From assembly GCF_003063315.1 (NCBI RefSeq), contig NZ_NERV01000001.1:806001-870000 (forward strand): DNA of 64,000 bases. Direction: 5' to 3'. Source of the stretch: Limnohabitans sp. T6-5 (GTDB lineage Bacteria; Pseudomonadota; Gammaproteobacteria; Burkholderiales; Burkholderiaceae_C). Positions 8,784 through 18,980 of the stretch are shown one piece after another. Position 1 is the stretch's first letter. Each line of letters starts with the position of its first letter. Position numbers and translations under genes: made by a program. Below the pieces are notes generated by a model. The model saw only the letters and a list, made by a program, of their open reading frames with translations, did not search any database and was not told where the DNA came from.

Positions 8784-8852
8784 GATCCCGGTTCGCCGGG
8801 ATCACGCCAAAACAAAGAGCCCGGTGTTTTTACACCGGGCTCTTTGTTTTGG
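8784..8852 (+). terminator. double hairpin terminator after bktB
   Basis: The first hairpin is a perfect 8-bp stem GATCCCGG (8784-8791) with a TTCG tetraloop. The second is a perfect 20-bp stem, 8807-8826 with 8833-8852, whose lower part is A/T-rich on both sides, so it should work in both directions for bktB and for the convergent dioxygenase gene. Confidence 0.9.
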
Positions 8853-8867
8853 GGACAGCGCAGCTGT

Positions 8868-9620
8868 TCAGATTTTTGTTGCAGGTTCATCCAAAAAGCT
8901 GCCTGAGCGCAAGGTGATGACCAGCGTGTCGCGCCAGCCACCCTCTCGCTCAGGCTGAATCGGTGTGGTTTCGTGGATCACGCGGGTGTCGTCCAGCAGC
9001 AAAAGCGACCAGGGCTCGCTCAACGTGAAACGCTGGCCGCGCGGGCTGTCCATGTCGAACACACGGGTCTCACCGCCCTTGATGCCGTGGCGGCCGATCA
9101 AAAACACCGCCACCCAGTTCACGCCATCGCGGTGCGCGCCTTCGGGCGTGGGGCGACCGATGCCGTCGGTGGTGTCGATGCGAAACTGGTGCGCTTCAGT
9201 GAACCAGGTCTGATCACCCTGCGCCGCCGAGGCCACGCGGGCCAGCCAGCGCAGCAGCGCAGACCATGCCGCTTGTTGCACCACCTCTTGGACCATGGGC
9301 TCAAACCAGCGCTGCATACCGCCATGCAAGGCGTTGTAGGACAGAGGCTGCCAATGGGCGCGGTGTGGCACAGCATGCATGGCGTCGGCAGTGACTTCAA
9401 AACTGGCGTGGCGCCTACGGCGGTAACGGCCACCGTCTTTGAGGTACTGGTCGGGCGGCAAATCGTTCCAGGTGAATTCCAGCGACTGCAATGTCTGGGC
9501 AGACACCCCCGCCAAAGCGCACACGCTGGACGCACTCAACACGGCAAAGCCCTGCGCAGACAAGGTGGCATTGAGCTGCTCAGGCGAAGTCAGCGGTGGC
9601 GTCAAGGTGTTTTGAGGCAT
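8868..9620 (-). CDS. 2OG-Fe(II) dioxygenase family protein (PF10014-like)
   Basis: Probable iron and 2-oxoglutarate dependent hydroxylase of 250 residues. The core has 'RRRRHASFEV' and 'PTPEGAHRDGVNWV', which supplies the HxD iron ligands, then 'GGETRVFD', and the distal histidine and 2OG arginine region in 'LLLDDTRVIHETTPI' and 'RDTLVITLR'. Members of this family include free amino acid hydroxylases such as the isoleucine 4-hydroxylase, but no substrate can be read here. The frame extends upstream to 9794; ATG 9620 (MPQNTLTPP) gives the normal family length. It ends at the shared terminator with bktB. Confidence 0.8.
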   Translation of the reverse strand: MPQNTLTPPLTSPEQLNATLSAQGFAVLSASSVCALAGVSAQTLQSLEFTWNDLPPDQYLKDGGRYRRRRHASFEVTADAMHAVPHRAHWQPLSYNALHGGMQRWFEPMVQEVVQQAAWSALLRWLARVASAAQGDQTWFTEAHQFRIDTTDGIGRPTPEGAHRDGVNWVAVFLIGRHGIKGGETRVFDMDSPRGQRFTLSEPWSLLLLDDTRVIHETTPIQPEREGGWRDTLVITLRSGSFLDEPATKI

Positions 9621-9835
9621 GAAAACGTCCAGGCAATCAGGCAAAGCCGCAAGCATAACGCCCAGTGAAGCCCTTCTTCGCCATGAGCGCACACCAAACG
9701 GCCGATCGCAGCCGCAGCTGATGTGGATCAAGACCCCTTGGGGCGCAAAAAATGAAGCTGCAAAGCCTGCGCAAGGCGGGCTACGACCCGGCAACAGGTG
9801 TGCTCAGCCTGCCTCAGACGTCTTGAGCTGATCCA

Positions 9836-9861
9836 TGTCGGGGCTGAAGTCACCGACCTGC
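9836..9861 (+). repeat. GTCGG/CCGAC palindromic repeat
   Basis: TGTCGGGGCTGAAGTCACCG continues into ACCTGC. This is nearly the same half as in the copy at 28658-28683 in the urt operon. It lies in the 278-base gap between the dioxygenase gene and the methionine synthase gene, where nothing else is visible. Confidence 0.6.
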
Positions 9862-9898
9862 AGCTCGGCCATGCCCTGAGCCGCGACATGCACCGGCT

Positions 9899-10918
9899 TC
9901 AGGCGTAGCGCTGGCTCGCCAGCTTGGCGCCTTCAGCCAGGGCCTTGAGCTTGGCCTCGGCCACAGCGCGGCTCATGGGGGCCAAGCCGCAGTTGGTGCA
10001 AGCGATCAGACGGTTCTTGGGCACGAACTGCAAGGCGCGGCCAATGGTGTCGGCAATTTCTTCGGGCGTCTCGATGGCCGGGTTGGCCACATCGATCACG
10101 CCGACCATCACGTCTTTGCCTTCAAGCAGCTTCATCATTTCCATCGGCACATGCGAGTGCATGCACTCCAGGCTGACTTGCTGGATGCTGCTCTTGGCCA
10201 GGGCCGGGAACACCTTTTCGTACTGACGCCATTCGTGGCCCAGCGTCTCTTTCCATTTGTTGTTGGCTTCGATGCCGTAGCCGTAGCAAATGTGCACGGC
10301 GGTGGTGCAGGTCAAGCTGCGTGCGGCCACCTCCAGCGCCTTGACGCCCCAATCGGCCGCGTCGTCCATGTAGACGTTGAAGGCGGGCTCGTCGAACTGG
10401 ATGATGTCCACGCCGTCGGCTTGCAGCGCCAACGCTTCCTGGTTCAACAATTCGGCAAAGGCCATCGCCATCTTGACCTTGTCGCCGTAAAAGCGGTCGG
10501 CCACGGTGTCCACGATGGTCATGGGGCCAGGCAAGGTGAATTTGAGCTTTTTCTTCGTATGGGCACGGGCCAGTTGGGCTTCGAAGGCGTGCACGCGGCC
10601 CTTGAGGCGCAGGGGTGCGATGACCTGCGGCACCTGCGCGTCGTAGCGGTTGTTGCGGATGCCCATGGTGACTTTGTTCACAAAGTCGATGCCTTCGACC
10701 TGCTCCACAAAACCGTGCACAAAGTGCTGGCGGGCTTGCTCACCGTCGCCGATCACGTCCAGGCCTGCGTCTTCTTGTGCCTTGATCCACAGCAGCGTGG
10801 CGTCGGCCTTGGCTTGCTGCAACTCGGGGCCCTGGGTGGTCCACTGGGGCCAGAGTTTTTCGGTTTCGGCCAGCCAGGCGGGTTTGGGCAGGCTGCCAGC
10901 GATCGCGGTGGTGAACAT
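9899..10918 (-). CDS. short MetE-like methionine synthase, probably MesD type
   Basis: Predicted zinc enzyme that methylates homocysteine. The 339 residues correspond to only the C-terminal catalytic barrel of MetE. Ligands fit the family: H209 and C211 in VHICYGYG, E251 in VSLECMHSH, and C310 in ACTNCGLAP. From memory, the sequence from 'AGSLPKPAWLAE' through 'VDIIQFDEPAFNVYMDD' to 'HEWRQYEKVFPAL' closely resembles the Acinetobacter folate-independent methionine synthase MesD, which needs the oxygen-dependent partner MesX (DUF1852). No DUF1852 gene is in this window. It lies 31 bases after the luciferase-like gene, in one transcription unit. Confidence 0.75.
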   Translation of the reverse strand: MFTTAIAGSLPKPAWLAETEKLWPQWTTQGPELQQAKADATLLWIKAQEDAGLDVIGDGEQARQHFVHGFVEQVEGIDFVNKVTMGIRNNRYDAQVPQVIAPLRLKGRVHAFEAQLARAHTKKKLKFTLPGPMTIVDTVADRFYGDKVKMAMAFAELLNQEALALQADGVDIIQFDEPAFNVYMDDAADWGVKALEVAARSLTCTTAVHICYGYGIEANNKWKETLGHEWRQYEKVFPALAKSSIQQVSLECMHSHVPMEMMKLLEGKDVMVGVIDVANPAIETPEEIADTIGRALQFVPKNRLIACTNCGLAPMSRAVAEAKLKALAEGAKLASQRYA

Positions 10919-10949
10919 GTCAAAAGTCCTTGGGTTGAAAATTCAAAGC

Positions 10950-11963
10950 TCAGCAGTTTGCCGACAAACCAAACTCCTGGGCGAGCAGCTCGTAAGAACG
11001 CATTTGGGCTGCAGGGTCATGCGTCCATGTAATGACGACCAGCTCGTCGACTTCCAGCCGTGCCGCCAACTGGCGCAGCTTGGCACCCACCGTGGCGGCC
11101 GAGCCGATCAAGGCCCCTTCGCGCAGGCGCTGCAGCGCGAACGCCTCGGCCGGGCTGTAGTCACGCGCCGCTTCTTCGGGGGGCAGCAAGGCGCCGATGC
11201 GGCCCAAGTTGCGGTCCATCTTCCAGCGGGCGCGGCTTTCAAACAGGTGCAGCGCCTCTTCATCGGTGTCGGCGGCAAGCGCCCAAACACACAAGGCGGC
11301 AGATGGCTTGTGCAGGTCGGCGCTGGGACGGAAGGTTTCGCGGTAGATCTGCAGCGCCTCCTCAGCGCCCTGCCCATCGGTGATGAAATAAGCAAACGCA
11401 TAGGGCAGCCCCAAGTGCGCGGCCAGCTGGGCGCCATAGTCCGAGCTGCCCAACATCCAGACCGTGGGCGAAGTCTCTGACTGCGGATAGGCGTACACGT
11501 TGTGCCCCGGGTGGCCGGGCGGCATGTTCTGCCCGCTCACCCAGGCTTGCAATTCCATGACCTGCTGCGGAAAGCGCTCGGAGGCATGGCGGTCGGGATT
11601 GAGCAATTGCGCCGTGCGCCCGTCGCTGCCAGGCGCACGGCCCACACCCAAGTCGATGCGGCCCGGTGCCAGCGCATCCAAGACACGAAACTGCTCAGCC
11701 ACCTTCAGGGCGGCGTAGTGCGGCAGCATCACGCCAGCGCTGCCAATGCGGATGCGCTGGGTGCGTGCGGCAATGGCGGCCATGAGCACTTCGGGTGCGC
11801 TGCCCACGATGCTGGGGTGGCTGTGGTGCTCGCTCACCCAAAAACGCTCATAGCCCCAAGCCTCGGCCTTTTGCGCCAGCGCCAGGGTCTGCCGAATGGT
11901 CGCGTCCTGGCCGCGCCCGGAGGCAGCGGCCGATTGGTCGAGGATGGAAAGTTTCAAGTTCAT
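10950..11963 (-). CDS. LLM class flavin-dependent oxidoreductase (MsnO8-like)
   Basis: Luciferase-like monooxygenase, 337 residues from ATG 11963 (MNLKLSILDQS). The fold is visible in 'WVSEHHSHPSIVGSAPEVLMAAIA', 'IRIGSAGVMLPHY', 'FRVLDALAPGRIDLGVGRAPG' and the C-terminal 'VDELVVITWTHD'. Such enzymes use reduced flavin and O2 on unknown small substrates. It lies 23 bases downstream of the acyl-CoA ligase and 31 upstream of the methionine synthase. An oxygen- and flavin-dependent enzyme beside a MesD-type protein is worth noting, because MesD needs oxygen chemistry, but no link is proven. Confidence 0.85.
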   Translation of the reverse strand: MNLKLSILDQSAAASGRGQDATIRQTLALAQKAEAWGYERFWVSEHHSHPSIVGSAPEVLMAAIAARTQRIRIGSAGVMLPHYAALKVAEQFRVLDALAPGRIDLGVGRAPGSDGRTAQLLNPDRHASERFPQQVMELQAWVSGQNMPPGHPGHNVYAYPQSETSPTVWMLGSSDYGAQLAAHLGLPYAFAYFITDGQGAEEALQIYRETFRPSADLHKPSAALCVWALAADTDEEALHLFESRARWKMDRNLGRIGALLPPEEAARDYSPAEAFALQRLREGALIGSAATVGAKLRQLAARLEVDELVVITWTHDPAAQMRSYELLAQEFGLSANC

Positions 11964-11986
11964 GAGGATGGGGCGATCACAAGGTC

Positions 11987-13705
11987 TCAAGCCTTGGCAG
12001 GCGCCCCCGTGGCCGCCAATTCGGCTTCTTGCAGAGCCCGCCACATGACTTTGCCGCTGCCGCTCTTGGGCAGGGCATCGACAAAACTCACAGCGCGGGG
12101 CATTTTGTAAACCGCCATGTTCTCACGACACCAGTCGATGATGTCCTGCTCGCTCACTTGGCCCTGGTGGCTCTGACGCAAGACCACCACCGCCTTGACC
12201 GATTCGCCCCGGTAAGCATCCCGGGTCGAGATGATGCAAGCCTCCTGAATGGCCGGGTGGCGGAACATCAAGGCCTCGACTTCGGCCGGCCAGACCTTGA
12301 AGCCGCTGGCGTTGATCATGCGTTTGAGGCGGTCGGTCATGAAAAAATAACCTTCTTCATCGATCCGCCCCATGTCGCCCGTGCGGAAAAAGCTTTTGCC
12401 ATCCCGCTCAAAAAACGCCGCAGCTGTCGCCTCAGGGCGCTTCCAGTAACCCTTGAACACCTGCGGCCCACAGGTCACGATTTCACCGGCCTCACCGACT
12501 GGCAATTCCACCAGGGTTTCCGGGTCCACGATGCGCGAATCCACATTCATGAAGGGAATGCCCAAACATTGTTTTTTGGGCGCATCCGGCGGATTGGTGT
12601 GCGAGGGCGCGGCGGTTTCGGTCAAGCCATAGCCTTCGACATAACGCAGGCCGTATTGGTCCAGCAGGCGCTGTGCGACCGCCTCGGGCATGGCCGCACC
12701 GCCGCCACCGATGTAAACCAGACTCGACAAGTCATAGCGATCCAGATTCGGACTGCCCAACAAATCAATCACCATGGTGGGGATATTCGTCCAATGGGTG
12801 ACCTTCCATTTGGAGATCAGGTAACCCGCCACATCGCGGTCCCAGCGCGGCATGATGACCAGGCAAGAGCCCAACAAGATGTTGGTGTGCATCAGGCTGA
12901 CCATGCCGGTGATGTGGAACATGGGCACCACGCAGAGTGTGACGTTTTCGGGTGTTCCGCTGCCCCACAGGCCACTGGACATGGCGTTGTGCATGATGGT
13001 GCCGTGTGTGTGCACACACCCTTTGGGCAAACCGGTGGTGCCGCTGGTGTAAGGCAAAACCGCCATGTCTGAGGGCGTGGCCTGGACCGGGGGCAAGGTG
13101 GCAGGCACCCCTTGCGCCATGAGCTCGGACCAAGCATGCACCTGCCCGGATGACAACACAGGCAATCCACGTTGGGGCAGCAGCCAGCTGCGCCAAGCCT
13201 CAGGCAGATCCTCGGCGGTCACTTGGTCTGGCTCAAACACATCGGTGAACTGCGTCACGACCAGGTGCTTGAGCCTTTGCTCGGCAGGCAAGGCTTCGCT
13301 GGCCTGCACCAGATCGGGCGCCAAATCGGCCGTGGTGATCGCCACACGCGTGTCCGGGTCGGTGATGTAGTGCTTGAGCTCTTCGGCCCGGTTCATCGGG
13401 TTGACCGGTACCACGACCGCGTCGAGCCGCAAAATGGCGAAATGGGAGATGACCAGCTGGGGGCAGTTTTGCATGTTGAGCACCACCCGATCCCCGGCTT
13501 GCACGCCCAAAGCCGACAACTGAGCCGCCATGTGCTCTGCTGCCTGCATCAGCTCACGAAAAGTCCAGACACGTCCCATGAACACCAGTGCGGCCTTGTC
13601 TGGGTAGCGCATTGCACTGATCGCCAGGTTCATCCACAGTGAAGTAGCTGGTGGTGTGATCTGGGTCGGTAAGCGGGCTGGCCAAACAGCGGCGTGGGCG
13701 GGCAT
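11987..13705 (-). CDS. AMP-binding acyl-CoA ligase
   Basis: ANL-family ligase of 572 residues that activates a carboxylic acid with ATP and CoA. The P-loop-like motif YTSGTTGLPKG, the substrate motif GYGLTETAAP, the hinge region GDMGRIDEEGYF and the C-terminal catalytic lysine region 'PKSGSGKVMWRAL' are all present. ATG 13705 (MPAHAAVW) is chosen because GAGGAG stands 8 bases before it; the frame is open further upstream. Length and motifs fit medium- or long-chain fatty acid or aryl acid ligases. It is the first gene of a minus-strand set with the luciferase-like enzyme and the methionine synthase, and diverges from the regulator at 13901. Confidence 0.88.
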   Translation of the reverse strand: MPAHAAVWPARLPTQITPPATSLWMNLAISAMRYPDKAALVFMGRVWTFRELMQAAEHMAAQLSALGVQAGDRVVLNMQNCPQLVISHFAILRLDAVVVPVNPMNRAEELKHYITDPDTRVAITTADLAPDLVQASEALPAEQRLKHLVVTQFTDVFEPDQVTAEDLPEAWRSWLLPQRGLPVLSSGQVHAWSELMAQGVPATLPPVQATPSDMAVLPYTSGTTGLPKGCVHTHGTIMHNAMSSGLWGSGTPENVTLCVVPMFHITGMVSLMHTNILLGSCLVIMPRWDRDVAGYLISKWKVTHWTNIPTMVIDLLGSPNLDRYDLSSLVYIGGGGAAMPEAVAQRLLDQYGLRYVEGYGLTETAAPSHTNPPDAPKKQCLGIPFMNVDSRIVDPETLVELPVGEAGEIVTCGPQVFKGYWKRPEATAAAFFERDGKSFFRTGDMGRIDEEGYFFMTDRLKRMINASGFKVWPAEVEALMFRHPAIQEACIISTRDAYRGESVKAVVVLRQSHQGQVSEQDIIDWCRENMAVYKMPRAVSFVDALPKSGSGKVMWRALQEAELAATGAPAKA

Positions 13706-13900
13706 CAAGGGTCTCCTCATTCTTTGGGTGTGGTGCATGTTAATCTTCAAAGGACTCCAGCAAATCCCCTGCTTTGTCGCAGGGGAGACCACCACAAAGA
13801 GCCACGGGTCAACTCGATCAAATGTTTCTAATTGTTTATTTTTTCATCCCTTAGTGTTATTTTTGTGCCCAATTAACATTTTTATCACTAAAATAACCAC

Positions 13901-14521
13901 ATGCAAACACATCACACCCCCGACACCCTCGAAGATTATTGCGGCACCACTTACGCAGCCAAATTACTTGGACTGTCGGTGGGAACTATTCAGACGCTGG
14001 TCGAGAAAAATGAACTGCAAGCCTGGAAGACCCAAGGCGGACACCGCCGCATTTCCATGCCTTCCATCCGCGAATACCAGCGTAAACACAATATGCTGAT
14101 GTCGCCTCTCGACAACCGGGAAGGCCGACTGAAGGTTTTGCTGGTCGAAGACGATGCGGTCACACGCGACATGCTGCGCGATTTTTGCCACCGCTGCGAA
14201 ATGCCTGTCGACTGCACCGCCATGTCCTCCGGTCTGGAAGCACTGATCGACATCGCCAGCATCCAGCCTGACGTCATGATCGCCGACCTCAATATGCCTG
14301 GCGTCGACGGTTTTGAGTTGCTGCGCACCCTGCGTCAGACAGCCCAATTCAATCGCATGACTTGCCTGGTCATTTCTGCCCTGTCCCAAGAAGAAATTGC
14401 AGCTCGCGGTGGCTTGCCCGAAGGCACCATCTTCATGGCCAAGCCTATCAACATGCAGTGGTTCAACGGATTTTTCACGGCATTGATGGCAGGTCGAAAA
14501 GTGGAACTGCAAGCGGCCTGA
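13901..14521 (+). CDS. response regulator with N-terminal excisionase-type HTH
   Basis: 206 residues. Residues about 15-65 (YCGTTYAAKLLGLSVGTIQTLV...TQGGHRRI) form a MerR/excisionase-like winged helix with the GGHRR wing. Residues about 78-195 form a receiver domain with acidic 'LLVEDDA', phosphoacceptor D129 in 'IADLNMPG', the conserved Ser in 'LVISALS' and Lys in 'MAKPI'. The order HTH then receiver is the reverse of the common one. No histidine kinase is adjacent. The 195-base AT-rich gap upstream separates it from the divergent acyl-CoA ligase and should hold both promoters. No clear Shine-Dalgarno sequence precedes ATG 13901. Confidence 0.85.
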   Translation: MQTHHTPDTLEDYCGTTYAAKLLGLSVGTIQTLVEKNELQAWKTQGGHRRISMPSIREYQRKHNMLMSPLDNREGRLKVLLVEDDAVTRDMLRDFCHRCEMPVDCTAMSSGLEALIDIASIQPDVMIADLNMPGVDGFELLRTLRQTAQFNRMTCLVISALSQEEIAARGGLPEGTIFMAKPINMQWFNGFFTALMAGRKVELQAA

Positions 14522-14592
14522 AACCCACAGCCGCTTCTTCATTTGAAGCCTTCAGGTGCTGCGGTTTGCACCACCACCTGATCAGAAACAGA

Positions 14593-14623
14593 GCCACTGC
14601 ATACCGTGCAGTGGCTTTTTTTT
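14593..14623 (+). terminator. rho-independent terminator of the HTH-receiver gene
   Basis: Perfect 9-bp stem GCCACTGCA / TGCAGTGGC with a 5-base loop TACCG, followed by eight T. Confidence 0.95.
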
Positions 14624-14671
14624 GCCTGCCAATTTCATGACAGGGTTTTTACGCATCCCATCACCCCCCAT

Positions 14672-14683
14672 TTTGTATACAGT
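14672..14683 (+). promoter_or_regulatory. candidate GntR-type operator upstream of the permease
   Basis: TTTGTATACAGT contains the perfect 8-base palindrome TGTATACA (14674-14681). GntR/FCD regulators commonly bind T.GTATAC.A sites. It lies about 80 bases before the permease start, a sensible place for a purine-responsive repressor. No regulator gene of that type is in the window. Confidence 0.35.
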
Positions 14684-14758
14684 TCAGCACACAAAGCTGC
14701 AAAATTCTAGCCGCTTTGGGATTGTCCCCCTCCCGTTTACTTCCAAGGAGCCCCCTCC

Positions 14759-16246
14759 ATGAGTTCAACCATCCACCCCGTGGACGAGAAACTGCCCTCG
14801 GGCAAGCTCGCCGCTTTGGGCCTGCAACATGTGCTGGTGATGTACGCCGGCGCCGTGGCCGTGCCTCTGATCGTGGGCCGCGCCCTCAAACTGAGCCCGC
14901 AAGACGTGGCCTACCTGATTTCCGCCGACTTGTTTTGCTGCGGTCTGGTCACCTTGATCCAATCGCTGGGCGCGACCCAACTGTTTGGCATTCGCCTGCC
15001 CGTGATGATGGGCGTGACCTTTGCCTCCGTGGCACCCATGGTGGCCATGGCCAACGCCAACCCCGGCGAAATGGGGGCCCAGCTGATCTTTGGCTCCATC
15101 ATCGGAGCAGGGGTGATATCGATCCTGATTGCGCCACTGGTCAGCCGCATGTTGCGCTTCTTCCCGCCGGTGGTCACCGGCACCATCATTGCCGTCATCG
15201 GCATCAGCCTGATGCGCATCGGCATCAACTGGATTTTTGGCAACCCCTTCGGCCCCACGGCACCCAGCGTGGTGACGCCTGAACACAAAGCCTGGCTGGA
15301 CGCCGCCACCGCTGCAGCGGGTGCGCCCGGCTCGACCTTGCCAGCCCTTCCCAAAGACCTGGCCCTACTGCCCAAGATGCCCAACCCCAAATACGCGGAC
15401 CTGGGCGGTGTGGGTGTGGCCGCTTTGGTGCTGGTCTCGATCCTGCTGATCGCCCGCTACGCCAAAGGCTTTGTGGCCAACATCTCGGTGCTGTTGGGCA
15501 TCGTGATCGGTGGCGTGGTCGCCACCGGCATGGGCCTGATGAACTTCGACAAAGTCGGCAAGGCCGACTGGTTCGGCATCGTGACGCCTTTCCACTTTGG
15601 CATGCCGGTGTTTGACCCGGTGCTGATCCTGACCATGTCGCTGGTCATGATCGTGGTGATGATCGAGTCGACCGGCATGTTCCTCGCTTTGGGCGAAATG
15701 ACCGACAGCAAGGTGGACCAAGCCGCGCTGACACGCGGTTTGCGCACCGATGGTTTGGGCACCTTGATTGGCGGCATCTTCAACACCTTCCCCTACACCA
15801 GCTTCTCGCAAAACGTGGGTCTGGTCGCTGTCACCGGCGTCAAGAGCCGCTTTGTCTGCGTGGCCGGTGGTTTGATCCTGGTGGCCTTGGGCCTGTTGCC
15901 CAAGATGGCCGCACTCGTCGAGTCGCTGCCCACCGTGGTGCTGGGCGGCGCAGGTCTGGTGATGTTCGGCATGGTGGCCGCCACCGGCATCCGCATCCTG
16001 GGTGGCGTGGACTTCAAGAACAACCGCTTCAACGCGCTCATCGTGGCCATTTCGATCGGCATCGGCATGATCCCGCTGATCGCCCCCAACTTCAAACAGT
16101 GGATGCCACACAACCTGCACCCCCTGATCGAGTCGGGCATTTTGCTGGCCTCCATCAGCGCGGTGATCCTGAACCTGTTCTTCAACGGCGCCAGTGGTGA
16201 CAACCGCGACGCGATCGAGGCTGCCAAGCAGGCCGAGGCGCACTGA
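14759..16246 (+). CDS. NCS2 family nucleobase:cation symporter (xanthine/uracil permease type)
   Basis: Inner-membrane transporter of 495 residues with about 12-14 hydrophobic helices. The N-terminal 'GLQHVLVMYAGAVAVPLIVG' and the family motif region 'TSFSQNVGLVAVTGVKSR' identify the NCS2 group. Further support is 'GVTFASVAPMVAMA' and 'ESTGMFLALGEMT', where a Glu in helix 8 normally binds the substrate. The sequence is closest in feel to xanthine/urate permeases. AAGGAG stands 9 bases before the ATG. A possible GntR-type operator and a terminator flank it. Together with the urea genes downstream it suggests use of purine nitrogen, which is inference. Confidence 0.88.
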   Translation: MSSTIHPVDEKLPSGKLAALGLQHVLVMYAGAVAVPLIVGRALKLSPQDVAYLISADLFCCGLVTLIQSLGATQLFGIRLPVMMGVTFASVAPMVAMANANPGEMGAQLIFGSIIGAGVISILIAPLVSRMLRFFPPVVTGTIIAVIGISLMRIGINWIFGNPFGPTAPSVVTPEHKAWLDAATAAAGAPGSTLPALPKDLALLPKMPNPKYADLGGVGVAALVLVSILLIARYAKGFVANISVLLGIVIGGVVATGMGLMNFDKVGKADWFGIVTPFHFGMPVFDPVLILTMSLVMIVVMIESTGMFLALGEMTDSKVDQAALTRGLRTDGLGTLIGGIFNTFPYTSFSQNVGLVAVTGVKSRFVCVAGGLILVALGLLPKMAALVESLPTVVLGGAGLVMFGMVAATGIRILGGVDFKNNRFNALIVAISIGIGMIPLIAPNFKQWMPHNLHPLIESGILLASISAVILNLFFNGASGDNRDAIEAAKQAEAH

Positions 16247-16258
16247 TCCAGAAAACCA

Positions 16259-16339
16259 TTTGTGGGAGCGACGCCCCCGTCGCGATTCGGCGCTCACACG
16301 AGCACCCCGCATTCGCCCCGAGGGCGGGGCTCCCACAAA
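16259..16339 (+). repeat. REP-like palindromic element
   Basis: Outer 11-base inverted repeats TTTGTGGGAGC (16259-16269) and GCTCCCACAAA (16329-16339) enclose two smaller hairpins, the first GCGACG-CCCC-CGTCGC at 16268-16283. The TGTGGGAGC...GCGATTCGGCG wording resembles REP elements of Pseudomonas. Confidence 0.75.
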
Positions 16340-16346
16340 GTACCCC

Positions 16347-16380
16347 AAGGCCAAGCCAAGTGCTTGGCCTTTTGCTTTTT
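16347..16380 (+). terminator. terminator after the NCS2 permease
   Basis: AAGGCCAAGC (16347-16356) pairs with GCTTGGCCTT (16362-16371) and is followed by TTGCTTTTT. Confidence 0.9.
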
Positions 16381-16464
16381 AGGGGGGTAATGGTCAGCAA
16401 AAGCGGGTTACAAATGGGTTACGCTGTCGCCCATTCTGTGTTTTTACCCCTAGAGACAACCACA

Positions 16465-18762
<2,298 letters not shown>

Positions 18763-18773
18763 TGCCCCCAAAG

Positions 18774-18799
18774 AGGTCGGACTCTTCGAGTGCCGACCT
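18774..18799 (+). repeat. GTCGG/CCGAC palindromic repeat after maeB
   Basis: AGGTCGGACTC (18774-18784), loop TTC, then GAGTGCCGACCT (18788-18799) with one bulged T. It lies just after maeB and may double as its transcript end, although no T-run follows. Confidence 0.65.
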
Positions 18800-18928
18800 G
18801 CGTCACCGACGCCCGCACAAACTCAAGCACCTCGCCCCGATTCAGTGCGCCTTGCCCTGCGCAGCGCACCAGATTCGGGCGTTTCATCGGGTAAACCTGA
18901 CAAATAGCGTCAAAGGCTTGGTCGATAA

Positions 18929-18944
18929 TGGCACCGAATTTGCT
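18929..18944 (+). promoter_or_regulatory. sigma-54 promoter of the ABC transporter-ureD unit
   Basis: TGGCAC (18929-18934), CGAAT, TTGCT (18940-18944): the GG and GC are 10 bases apart and all consensus bases of TGGCAC-N5-TTGC are present. The expected start of transcription is near 18955, 26 bases before ATG 18981. This implies RpoN and an enhancer-binding activator such as NtrC. Confidence 0.8.
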
Positions 18945-18980
18945 TAATGGCATTCACCGTTTATTGACTCAGGAGTTCCC

